Below are positions 9,001-16,941 of a stretch of 64,000 nt of DNA, one piece after another. Every line of letters starts with the position of its first letter. Position 1 is the first letter of the stretch. Origin of the DNA: Saprospiraceae bacterium (GTDB lineage: Bacteria > Bacteroidota > Bacteroidia > Chitinophagales > Saprospiraceae); assembly GCA_028285545.1 (NCBI GenBank), contig JANQPA010000014.1:1-64000 (forward strand). Reading direction: 5' to 3'. The notes under the pieces were generated by a model. It was not told where the DNA came from. It did not search any database and was given only the letters and a program-made list of their open reading frames with translations. The position numbers and the translations under genes are program-made.

Positions 9001-9100
9001 TTCCTGACGACCCAAGGTGGTTGCGTGAGAAAAAAGCTCCAATAAGCAGCTGTACTTTAAGTAAAGCAATCCCTAACTGAACTCTTACATTAATGGAATC

Positions 9101-9135
9101 CCCAACCTTAAATTTGGAAGGAATTTAAGGTTGGG
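9101..9135. terminator. Hairpin terminator for the GH2-like gene / acylase gene
   Basis: A 14-bp inverted repeat (CCCAACCTTAAATT / AATTTAAGGTTGGG) with a 7-nt loop lies immediately after the stop codon of the minus-strand GH2-like gene and downstream of the plus-strand acylase gene. It is a probable bidirectional terminator. Confidence 0.65.
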
Positions 9136-9139
9136 ATAT

Positions 9140-10852
9140 TTACATTCCTTGATAAAAATCTTGTAAAGTAGAAAAAATGGATTTTAACTCTCCCTCGCTT
9201 GTCAAAAAACCTGAGGTATTCCATTCCTCATTTAGATTATTTGGTTGAGGAGAGCGGAAATCCATCAAACTACCTGGTGAGAAACCTTGAATTCCTGGAA
9301 TTTCTTGAACCAACTCCCAAGCCTCCCTTTTTTGAAATTCTGTTAGTGAATCATGATTTTGCTTCGAATGATAATAACCAAAAGCCAGAACTGGTTTGTT
9401 TTGAATGAATCGCCATTTCGGGTAATTTAATATTTGAGAGTTAGCAGCTTGATTTTTAGGAAAATCCAATCGAATACTCAATGCATCTACATAATTGGCG
9501 AGAGAGTTGGTAACTGTTCTAATTGATGTACTGGCATTTATGTTTTCGCTTTCCAGAACAGTCGTAATTAGTCTGCTAGGGTCTGATTTTTTAGCTTCCT
9601 CTAATAAAGGAATAATTGCTTGTTGACTTTGATCATCCTTTGATCCTTGATTTAGGAAAGACCAGAAGATAACTGAAGCTTTGTTTTTGTCCCTCTGAAA
9701 GATTGTCCTGAACGTATGATTTAAGGCATTATAATTATCTGTGTTGGACTTTGAAGTGTATGGGGCTATGGATATTTCTTCTAAAATCATGAGGCCGAGA
9801 CGATCAGCCATTCTCACCATAAATTTGTTATGAGGATGGTGAGTCAGTCGCACAAAGTTGCAACCTAACTCTTTTGCTTTTTCCAACAAAAAAATTGCAT
9901 CTTCTTGTTCAAAAGCACGTCCTCCTCGCTGTGGAATTTCTTCTTTAATATCAATTCCTTTGAGAAAAATTTTTGTGCCATTAAGAAGAATATCTGATCC
10001 CTGAACTTCTACAGTTCTAAAACCAACCTGGTCAATTAATCGGTCTTGGTCTGTTTTTAGGTTAATTCGGTATAAATGTGGAGCATTCGGTGACCAGTAA
10101 TCGATATCGGAATTGGGAATATTAAAGCTTGCCTTTCCATAGGCATCTGTGATTAAATCCTCATTAATCTGAAGTCCTCTAATGTTTAGATTTATTTTCT
10201 TTTTTTCAATGGACTGACCGGAAAGTTGGACAAAACCTTTTATAACATATGGGTTATTGGGATCTAGCATTATTTGATAATCCTGAATGTAGGTAGCAGG
10301 AAGGATGATTAACTTAACATCCCGGGTGATACCACCATAATGAAATTCTTGATTTTCCTCCTTTATATTTGCCTCTAATTTAACATTGTCTATTGCTATC
10401 ACTAATTCATTTTCTCCCTTTTTTAAATAATTTTGGACCTCAAAATTAAAGGGGATGTAGGCCAAATGTTGTTCTCCTATTTTTTGACCATTAAGGTAAA
10501 TTACTCCTTTGCCTTCTATACCTCCAAAATGAAGTAAAACTTTGTCATTTTTTGTAGGGCCATAAAAATCAAAAGTAGTTTTATACCAAACGATTCCTTG
10601 ATAATTAAGTAGATCGGGATTCTGACTATTCCAATCAGAAGGTACATTAAGTTTAGAATCCGCAATAAAGGTTTCTGAAGAGAGGGGGTAAATGTAATCA
10701 GCATTAGGGTCCGTAACATGTTGCCATTCACCGTTCAGTACCAGAGCGGGTCGTGAAAAAGCAGTTGCTAATAATTCAGCAGTACTTTGGGCGGAAATAT
10801 GCCAAAAGCAAAAGCAAAAGGATATAAAAACAATGAGGTATCTTATTGTCAT
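9140..10852 (-). CDS. GH2-family (beta-glucuronidase/galactosidase-like) secreted protein, probable pseudoenzyme
   Basis: This 570-residue protein has a signal peptide ending HISAQ. Its order of domains matches glycoside hydrolase family 2: a jelly-roll sugar-binding domain (~35-195, with ending GGITRDVKLIIL), an Ig-like domain (~200-285, with DQVGFRTVEVQG) and a TIM barrel (~290-570). In place of the acid/base motif WSxxNE it has WSFLNQ (Q402 instead of Glu), and where beta-glucuronidases have the nucleophile (PIIxTEYG) it has KPVLAFGYY, with Gly492 in the Glu position. The terminal W-x-x-x-DF motif is also altered to GSLMDFRSP. Both catalytic carboxylates therefore appear lost, so it may bind carbohydrate rather than cleave it. 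The frame is intact over its full length, so it is not a decayed pseudogene. Confidence 0.82.
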   Translation of the reverse strand: MTIRYLIVFISFCFCFWHISAQSTAELLATAFSRPALVLNGEWQHVTDPNADYIYPLSSETFIADSKLNVPSDWNSQNPDLLNYQGIVWYKTTFDFYGPTKNDKVLLHFGGIEGKGVIYLNGQKIGEQHLAYIPFNFEVQNYLKKGENELVIAIDNVKLEANIKEENQEFHYGGITRDVKLIILPATYIQDYQIMLDPNNPYVIKGFVQLSGQSIEKKKINLNIRGLQINEDLITDAYGKASFNIPNSDIDYWSPNAPHLYRINLKTDQDRLIDQVGFRTVEVQGSDILLNGTKIFLKGIDIKEEIPQRGGRAFEQEDAIFLLEKAKELGCNFVRLTHHPHNKFMVRMADRLGLMILEEISIAPYTSKSNTDNYNALNHTFRTIFQRDKNKASVIFWSFLNQGSKDDQSQQAIIPLLEEAKKSDPSRLITTVLESENINASTSIRTVTNSLANYVDALSIRLDFPKNQAANSQILNYPKWRFIQNKPVLAFGYYHSKQNHDSLTEFQKREAWELVQEIPGIQGFSPGSLMDFRSPQPNNLNEEWNTSGFLTSEGELKSIFSTLQDFYQGM

Positions 10853-11003
10853 AAAACCAAATTAATCAACTCAATTGGAAAGAGAGGGAAGATAATGGAA
10901 AGGGTGAAAAAACGTTTATTATACACAAAAAAAGATCAGCTCCTGGAAGACAGAAGTCAGAGAAAAAATTCATTTAATATTTATACCGCAAGCTATTTGG
11001 ATT

Positions 11004-11471
11004 TTAATTTTGTATGAAACCGGAAGCGCCGTTGGGAGGGTATTTAAATTCTCTCCCGTTTGGATAAATGCCGAGACAAATCAGTTTTCCTCGTTCGAAG
11101 GATTTTCCAATTTCTCCGGGTTTGGCTCTTTCACCTTGATCTAAAAGATCCGCAATAAGGTAAACTCCTCGAATTACTCTTCCATTATAAAGAAGAGAAG
11201 CCTGGCGTCCACCAATAGCCATATCCATGGCAAAATAAAGTTGGTATCCAGGTTTACCAAATTTCGGAAAATTCACGTGTGCGGCAAACTGTGTGACGTT
11301 AATGAATGATAGTGGTCTGAAAGGTGCACCTCCTTCAGGGCCTGGTTGGGCTTGTGGAACTCTCACCTGTACAGTACCCCCATCAATCTCCAATGTCAGT
11401 GTTCCGGAATCTTGGGCCATTGTTAATTGTACAACAGCCATCAGTAACAGTAAGAATAAACACTTTTTCAT
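11004..11471 (-). CDS. Small secreted protein of unknown function
   Basis: I do not recognise the family. From the ATG at 11471 the product is 155 residues and begins with a clear signal peptide (MKKCLFLLLLMAVVQLTMAQ); a longer start at 11504 would add 11 residues ahead of the signal and is less likely. The mature part is about 135 residues, with a Pro/Gly-rich patch (PQAQPGPEGGAPF) and a predicted beta-rich remainder. It ends with PPNGASGFIQN. A TATCTTTG -7 element at 11558-11551 fits a transcript start about 70 bases before the ATG. It is followed by the GH2-like gene on the same strand, 151 bp away. Confidence 0.7.
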   Translation of the reverse strand: MKKCLFLLLLMAVVQLTMAQDSGTLTLEIDGGTVQVRVPQAQPGPEGGAPFRPLSFINVTQFAAHVNFPKFGKPGYQLYFAMDMAIGGRQASLLYNGRVIRGVYLIADLLDQGERAKPGEIGKSFERGKLICLGIYPNGREFKYPPNGASGFIQN

Positions 11472-11504
11472 TAGTAGAATATTTAAAAAAAAATGGGGAT
11501 TCAT

Positions 11505-12008
11505 CTAATAAATTAGTCGTATTTATTAGAATTTGTCACATTTATTTCCCCAAAGATACGAGATAGTTAGCAGATTAGCACATAAATTGTGCTTCGCTTT
11601 TATAAGTGGGGCGATTCTTTATCATTTTCTTTAAGAATATTTGGTCCTTTTTAATAAAAAACAGTCTTTCATTGGATTATTTGTTATTAGATGAAGGCTT
11701 TGATTTATTTGCTAAATTTTTGTCCTGTCAATATGAAATTTTTAGGATTGTAAAAAAAATACTATTAATAAATGAATTCTAATAAGGCCTTTTGTAATTG
11801 CTTGATTAATAATTGAATGGATGTATTTTTTTTCATTAAATTCTTATTAATTTTTTATGCCTAAGAACGGCTTTGTAAAAAAAAATATTTGCAGTTTTTC
11901 AAAGGTTTAATGACTCAATGCTAGGGCAGTTAGTCTATTTTTTGAAGAAAAAAATAGGCAGCAGCCAATAATCTGAACCGTTATTTTTATTTTTCCTATA
12001 AAAAAATT
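11505..12008. other. AT-rich divergent intergenic region
   Basis: About 500 bp without a gene separate the divergent small secreted protein and the serine hydrolase. It is very AT-rich with many T- and A-runs. Apart from the minus-strand -7 element at 11551-11558, I find no RNA gene, no long inverted repeat and no good promoter for the plus-strand gene. Confidence 0.6.
11551..11558 (-). promoter_or_regulatory. TAnnTTTG -7 element for the small secreted protein
   Basis: On the minus strand the sequence reads TATCTTTG, an exact match to the Bacteroidota -7 consensus, about 80 bases before the ATG at 11471. No TTG -33 element is seen at the expected distance. Confidence 0.4.
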
Positions 12009-13496
12009 ATGAAATTATATTCATCCTTATCTTTTTCCATACTATTTGTATTGCTGGTATTGTGTACTTACTCCTGCCAGAATACCTCCCAACCTATTAT
12101 TACTGAACCTGCTGAGGATATAAAAGCCATTGAAAATGGTTTGAAAAAACCTATGGCCTTTAAAGGAGAGGAAGGGACAACCTTCAATATCCTTGATAGA
12201 ATGAAAGCGACCAACGTAGCTGGGGTTAGTATTGCTGTGATTCAAGATGGTAAAATGGCCTGGGCAAGGGGTTATGGATATGCTAATACAGAAACAAAAG
12301 ATACCATAGATGCTGAAACCGTATTTCAGGCAGGATCTATCAGTAAACCTGTTGCTGCACTGGCGGCACTAAAATTAGTGGATGAAGGAAAAATTGACTT
12401 AGATGAAAATGTTAATACTTATCTCAAAGGTTGGAAAATACCTGATAATGAATTTACCACCACCGAGAAGGTAACCTTACGACGATTACTTACCCATACC
12501 GCTGGTTTAACTGTGCATGGTTTTCCAGGGTATAACCATGAAGAATCCATACCTTCTGTTATTGAAGTCCTAGACGGTCAGGGAAATACAGATTCTATAA
12601 GAGTAGATACTGAACCAGGAAGCATCTGGCGATATTCAGGCGGTGGCTATACGATAATGCAAAAATTGGTAGAAGATGTTAGTGGAGATGATTTTGCTGC
12701 TTATGTGCAAAAAGAAATTTTAACACCTCTTGGAATGGGCAGAAGCACCTATGTCCAACCTTTACCGGAGTCATTTCATACCAATGCATCTGCCGCTTTT
12801 GATGGTCAGGAAGGTGTCATGGCCGAAGGATTATGGAATAATTATCCCGAAAAAGCAGCAGCTGGCCTATGGACAACTCCCAGCGATCTTGTAAAGTATT
12901 GTGTTGATATTCAAAGGGCTATAAAAGGAGGTGAAAGCCAGGTTTTAAGCACAAAAATGATTGAGAGAATGCTCAGTAAAGACAAAAACGACTGGGGACT
13001 GGGACCAAGTCTTGAACATGAAAAAGATTCAATGACTTTTGGGCATGGCGGAAAAAACAGAGGCTTTTCTAATTTAATGACTGCTTTTGTTCATAAAGGA
13101 GAAGGAGCTATAGTAATGACCAACACTGACAGCGGTACCCGCCTTATGAGGGAAATTATGGCTGGAATTTCTGCTCATTATGGCTGGGATTGGTTTGATC
13201 AGAAAGTGGTTGAAAAGATAGAGGTGCAAGCAGAACAGCTCAAAGAATTCGAAGGGAAGTTTGTACTTGTGTTTGGTGACGAAGAATATCCGCTGGAATT
13301 AGAAGCAAAAGAGGATCATATTGAAGTGTTTGATATTCCTGAAAATCAACATCATAAGTTTTTTCCTGTAGCAGAATCGGAATTTATTTTCCCAGACCGG
13401 GGTTCCAAGATAAAATTTAACAAAAACGAGGAAGGAGCAGTGGTAAGCTTAGATTACCATGACGGAAGGAGCACCTATACTTTCGAAAAAAAATGA
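12009..13496 (+). CDS. Serine hydrolase of the beta-lactamase (class C/PBP4-like) family, probable lipoprotein
   Basis: This 495-residue protein starts with a signal peptide and a cysteine at residue 23 (TYSCQN), so it is probably a lipoprotein, although the lipobox is imperfect. Residues ~70-380 form the Beta-lactamase (PF00144) fold: S110-I-S-K113 gives the catalytic serine and lysine, YSGGGY fits the Tyr motif, and GHGGKNRG fits the third (KTG/HxG) motif. Residues ~390-495 form a small beta domain, common after this fold in Bacteroidota. Such proteins act as peptidases, esterases or D-amino-acid hydrolases in the periplasm; true antibiotic hydrolysis is not implied. The ATG at 12009 places the signal peptide at the N-terminus. 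Confidence 0.87.
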   Translation: MKLYSSLSFSILFVLLVLCTYSCQNTSQPIITEPAEDIKAIENGLKKPMAFKGEEGTTFNILDRMKATNVAGVSIAVIQDGKMAWARGYGYANTETKDTIDAETVFQAGSISKPVAALAALKLVDEGKIDLDENVNTYLKGWKIPDNEFTTTEKVTLRRLLTHTAGLTVHGFPGYNHEESIPSVIEVLDGQGNTDSIRVDTEPGSIWRYSGGGYTIMQKLVEDVSGDDFAAYVQKEILTPLGMGRSTYVQPLPESFHTNASAAFDGQEGVMAEGLWNNYPEKAAAGLWTTPSDLVKYCVDIQRAIKGGESQVLSTKMIERMLSKDKNDWGLGPSLEHEKDSMTFGHGGKNRGFSNLMTAFVHKGEGAIVMTNTDSGTRLMREIMAGISAHYGWDWFDQKVVEKIEVQAEQLKEFEGKFVLVFGDEEYPLELEAKEDHIEVFDIPENQHHKFFPVAESEFIFPDRGSKIKFNKNEEGAVVSLDYHDGRSTYTFEKK

Positions 13497-13501
13497 CCAT
13501 A

Positions 13502-13614
13502 TCAATAGCAATAGCAATAGCAATGTCAATTTCAATAGCAATATCAATTACAATATTTAATTAGACATTGAAATTGAAATTGAAATTGACATTGCTATTG
13601 AAATTGACATTGCC
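13502..13614. repeat. Hexameric CAATNN / NNATTG inverted array
   Basis: The left half (13502-13556) is a run of six-base units CAATAG, CAATGT, CAATTT, CAATAT, CAATTA. The right half (13565-13614) is a run of the complementary ATTG-type units (ACATTG, AAATTG, CTATTG). The two halves can pair into a long imperfect hairpin. It fills the gap between convergent genes ending at 13496 and 13618, so it may act as a terminator. Spacing and unit length exclude a CRISPR array. Confidence 0.8.
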
Positions 13615-13617
13615 ATT

Positions 13618-14316
13618 CTAATAATTATGATGCAGGCTCAATTGTAGCTGTCCTTTGGCCCAGTTATCGGTGGTTTGTTTCATATATCCCAGTTGGGTTC
13701 TAAGTTTGTCAGAAATACTATACCCAAAAGCTCCATAAGTACGATTTCGATCAAATAATTGTACTTCCCGTCCATCACCAATACTTCTTTGGCCATTAAT
13801 AAACAGTTCATTATAGAAGGCTAAATAAACAGCCCCTTTAGCTAAATTATCCTGGTTAAGTGCCACATTTACAAAAATATTATACCTGAATCGGGTGCGA
13901 GTATCCTGATTTTCAACCCATCTTTGTTCATAACGAAAACGATGGGTAAGAAAGAATCTATTACCAACTTTTTGAGGAATCAGGGCTTCCTGATAAATTC
14001 GACTTTCAGACACTGTTTCATCACTATCCCCATACTGGCCAGTGGTTATGTTCGCATATCCAAAAGTGAATTTGGCATTGGTATTATTGGGGCGATAGGT
14101 TACACCTCCTCTTAAAAGCAACTGCTCTAAATCTCCAAGAATATCCCAATTACGATATTGGATATCTCCTTGAAAACCAAAACGACTTTCATTAAGGTCT
14201 GCATTCCAAAAATACATATACCAGGCTCCCAATGCGCCTTCATCAGGTTGAGAATAAGCAGATTCAGATTTGAAAAGGATGATCAAGGACAAAAGTAGGA
14301 AAAGGTAATTTTTCAT
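13618..14316 (-). CDS. DUF2490 outer-membrane beta-barrel protein
   Basis: This 232-residue protein has a signal peptide ending SAYSQ and matches the DUF2490 family in character. It has an early GAWYMYFWNADL segment, then alternating hydrophobic beta-strands such as FGFQGDIQYRNW, LLLRGGVTYRP and FFLTHRFRYEQRW, and a C-terminal strand ending LQLSLHHNY with a terminal aromatic residue, as in outer-membrane barrels. DUF2490 proteins are predicted outer-membrane proteins with no defined function. It is transcribed alone, with a TAGCTTTG -7 element 38 bases before the ATG. Confidence 0.82.
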   Translation of the reverse strand: MKNYLFLLLSLIILFKSESAYSQPDEGALGAWYMYFWNADLNESRFGFQGDIQYRNWDILGDLEQLLLRGGVTYRPNNTNAKFTFGYANITTGQYGDSDETVSESRIYQEALIPQKVGNRFFLTHRFRYEQRWVENQDTRTRFRYNIFVNVALNQDNLAKGAVYLAFYNELFINGQRSIGDGREVQLFDRNRTYGAFGYSISDKLRTQLGYMKQTTDNWAKGQLQLSLHHNY

Positions 14317-14353
14317 TTTTTCTATATAAGTGATGGGTAAACAATGTAGTTAA

Positions 14354-14361
14354 CAAAGCTA
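14354..14361 (-). promoter_or_regulatory. TAnnTTTG -7 element for the DUF2490 gene
   Basis: The minus strand reads TAGCTTTG, an exact consensus match placed 38 bases before the ATG at 14316. A -33 TTG is not evident. Confidence 0.45.
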
Positions 14362-14460
14362 AAAAAAAATGCTTGAGGAGTCGTTTTTAGAAAAATTTAA
14401 CTGATCTGTAGCCGATGACCAGGTTTTAAAGGGTGTCAAACTCTATTTATTCAATAAGTA

Positions 14461-14498
14461 AGTCCTGATCTTAATGGGTTTCAAATAAGATCAGGACT
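14461..14498. terminator. Hairpin downstream of fbaA
   Basis: A perfect 13-bp stem (AGTCCTGATCTTA / TAAGATCAGGACT) with a 12-nt loop lies 27 bp past the fbaA stop codon on the minus strand and is followed by a moderately T-rich stretch. It is a probable terminator of the trxB-fbaA unit. Confidence 0.65.
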
Positions 14499-14524
14499 AT
14501 TTAAATATTGAATTTTTAATTCAA

Positions 14525-15607
14525 TTATATATCGTTACGGTTGATGCAATTCAAATCTTCAAAGGCAACTTTCAGTCTGGCCTTAAAACTATCTTCAGCG
14601 GTGCGCAACCATTTTCGGGGATCATAGAACTTTTTATTGGGTTTATCTTCTCCATCAGGATTGCCAATTTGTCCCTGCATATAATCACGCTTGTCTTCAT
14701 AATAATTGCGTACCCCATCCCAGAAAGCCCATTGCAGGTCCGTATCAATATTCATTTTGACGGCTCCATAGCCAATGGCTTCTCTAATCTCTTCACGGGA
14801 AGACCCTGAACCACCATGAAATACAAAGTTTACTGGATTATGACCGGTTCCAAACTTGCTTTGAATGTGTTCTTGAGAATTTTTCAAAATGATGGGTGAA
14901 AGTTTTACATTCCCAGGCTTATAAACACCATGTACATTTCCAAAGGCAGCTGCAATGGTAAATCGATCGCTGATAGCGTTTAATTTTTCATAGGCATAGG
15001 CCACTTCCTCTGGCTGAGTATATAAAAGTGCATTGTCAACCTCTGTATTATCTACTCCATCCTCTTCACCTCCGGTAACTCCTAATTCAATTTCAAGAGT
15101 CATTCCAATCCTGCTCATTCGCTCCATATATTCAGTAGAAATTTCCAGGTTTTCTTCAATAGGTTCCTCAGAAAGATCAAGCATATGTGAACTATATAAA
15201 GGATATCCTTTTTCAGCATGAAACTTTTCACCTGCTTCCACAAGCCCTGCAACCCAGGGTAGGATCTTTTTGGCACAATGATCGGTATGAAGGATAACCG
15301 TTACACCATAAGCTTCCGCCATTTGGTGTACATGCATGGCACCTGAAATACCACCTAATACAGCAGCTCTTTGATTTTCGTTGGAAAGGCCTTTACCAGC
15401 AAAAAATTGAGCTCCACCGTTTGAAAACTGTATGATTACCGGTGAATTGACCTCTCTGGCCGTTTCTAATACCGCATTTACACTATTGGTACCTACCACA
15501 TTAACGGCAGGCAGGGCAAAGTCATTTTGATTTGCATAATTTAGTAATTCTGTCACTTCGTCTCCATGGAGAACACCAGTGCGAAATTTTGTAGATGTAG
15601 TTGCCAT
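14525..15607 (-). CDS. fbaA: Fructose-bisphosphate aldolase, class II
   Basis: This 360-residue enzyme reversibly splits fructose 1,6-bisphosphate into dihydroxyacetone phosphate and glyceraldehyde 3-phosphate in glycolysis and gluconeogenesis. The class II zinc-dependent type is shown by the ILHTDHCAKK metal-binding motif, the YSSHMLDLSEEP segment, FVFHGGSGSS and KMNIDTDLQWAFW. Length and the HGD.. N-terminus fit the class IIA (E. coli FbaA) form. The start is the ATG at 15607. It follows trxB on the same strand with a 71-bp gap, so the two may share a transcript. Confidence 0.97.
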   Translation of the reverse strand: MATTSTKFRTGVLHGDEVTELLNYANQNDFALPAVNVVGTNSVNAVLETAREVNSPVIIQFSNGGAQFFAGKGLSNENQRAAVLGGISGAMHVHQMAEAYGVTVILHTDHCAKKILPWVAGLVEAGEKFHAEKGYPLYSSHMLDLSEEPIEENLEISTEYMERMSRIGMTLEIELGVTGGEEDGVDNTEVDNALLYTQPEEVAYAYEKLNAISDRFTIAAAFGNVHGVYKPGNVKLSPIILKNSQEHIQSKFGTGHNPVNFVFHGGSGSSREEIREAIGYGAVKMNIDTDLQWAFWDGVRNYYEDKRDYMQGQIGNPDGEDKPNKKFYDPRKWLRTAEDSFKARLKVAFEDLNCINRNDI

Positions 15608-15678
15608 TTAATTTTTTTTATTCGATGAGAAGGGGCGCCTTAAAGCAATAAAGACCTTCCAGCGACCCATTAAAAATT

Positions 15679-16623
15679 TTAAATAACTCCTTTAGCAGCT
15701 AAATAACGTTCAGCATCCAGAGCGGCCATACAACCCGTACCTGCCGCTGTTACTGCTTGACGATAAACATTATCCTGAGCGTCACCACTTGCAAAAACTC
15801 CTTCGATATTGGTTTTTGTGCTGCCGTTTTTAGTTAAGATGTATCCTGTATCGTCCATGTCTAACCAGCCGTTAAATATATCAGTATTCGGCTTGTGACC
15901 AATGGCCACAAAAAATCCTTTTACATCGATAACTGATTCTTCTTGTGTTTTATTATTAACAACCTTTACTCCTTCTACCTCTTCTTCTCCCAGGATTTCT
16001 ACTGTTTCTGTATTCCAGTGTATTTTTATATTCTCAGTTTTTAAAACACGTTCCTGCATAATTTTGGAGGCTCTCATCTCATCTCTGCGAATGAATAAAT
16101 GAACCTGAGGGCACAATTTTGCTAAATAAGTGGCCTCCTCAGCAGCAGTATCGCCTCCTCCAACTACGGCTACATCCATGCCTCGGAAAAAGAAACCATC
16201 ACAAACAGCACATGCTGAAACGCCCTTATTGGCTAATTTTTGTTCCGATTCCAGTCCCAGCCATTTTGCGCTGGCACCAGTGGAGATAATTACTGAATCT
16301 GCATGAATTTCTTTTCCACTGTCTGTCCACAATTTATGAACCGGACCAGAAAGATCGACTTTCTGAATAAGCTCGTATCGTACTTGAGTGCCAAAACGCT
16401 CAGCCTGCTTACGAAAATCATCCATCATTTGTGGCCCCATAACCCCATCTGGGTAACCAGGATAGTTTTCTACATCAGTAGTGATCATTAATTGTCCTCC
16501 AGGTTCTTTACCGGTATATAAAACTGGATTTAGGTTAGCCCTTGCTGCATAAACTGCTGCTGTATAACCGGCTGGTCCAGAACCTATGATGATACAATTG
16601 ACATGTTCTAGTGCTTCTGACAT
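15679..16623 (-). CDS. trxB: Thioredoxin-disulfide reductase
   Basis: This 314-residue flavoenzyme reduces thioredoxin with NADPH. It has the FAD-binding GSGPAG (residues 14-19), the redox-active C138-A-V-C141-D motif, the NADPH-binding GGGDTA with downstream HLFIRRDEMRAS, and the C-terminal FASGDAQDN that contacts FAD. Length is typical. It lacks a signal peptide, so it is cytoplasmic. A TATTTTTG -7 element lies about 45 bases before the ATG. fbaA follows on the same strand. Confidence 0.97.
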   Translation of the reverse strand: MSEALEHVNCIIIGSGPAGYTAAVYAARANLNPVLYTGKEPGGQLMITTDVENYPGYPDGVMGPQMMDDFRKQAERFGTQVRYELIQKVDLSGPVHKLWTDSGKEIHADSVIISTGASAKWLGLESEQKLANKGVSACAVCDGFFFRGMDVAVVGGGDTAAEEATYLAKLCPQVHLFIRRDEMRASKIMQERVLKTENIKIHWNTETVEILGEEEVEGVKVVNNKTQEESVIDVKGFFVAIGHKPNTDIFNGWLDMDDTGYILTKNGSTKTNIEGVFASGDAQDNVYRQAVTAAGTGCMAALDAERYLAAKGVI

Positions 16624-16667
16624 CTTTGATTTATTTAGGATATGTTTGTTATTGAAAAATTTAAGTG

Positions 16668-16675
16668 CAAAAATA
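16668..16675 (-). promoter_or_regulatory. TAnnTTTG -7 element for trxB
   Basis: The minus strand reads TATTTTTG, 45 bases before the trxB ATG at 16623. No clear TTG is present at -33. Confidence 0.4.
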
Positions 16676-16785
16676 AAAATATTATGGAAGTAGAATGCTT
16701 ATTTCTTAATTACAATTAGAATAGTAATTCACTTCAAAGCTATTAACACCTTAGTACATTCGTAGGTTGAATAGACACACTAGTA

Positions 16786-16793
16786 TAAATTTG
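16786..16793 (+). promoter_or_regulatory. TAnnTTTG -7 element for the subtilase gene
   Basis: TAAATTTG matches the consensus exactly, with a TTG at 16767-16769, 16 bp upstream (shorter than the usual 19-21). The implied leader before the ATG at 16942 is about 140 nt. Nothing else is recognisable in the 318-bp gap 16624-16941 besides this and the trxB element. Confidence 0.45.
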
Positions 16794-16941
16794 TCGTTTT
16801 GCGACGGAAAATTCATTTATTTAATTAAGATATTCTTGATTGAGATCTAGATAAACAGTATTTTTTGACTTAAATAAATCATTAGGTCTGTGGGACTTCA
16901 AAATTTTGAATTCCTCTAGCAGACTTACAAAAATTAAATAA

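Noticed and set aside
12009-13496. True antibiotic-resistance beta-lactamase
   Set aside because: It has SxxK but a YSG rather than YxN motif and an added C-terminal domain, as in esterase/peptidase-type family members; resistance cannot be claimed.
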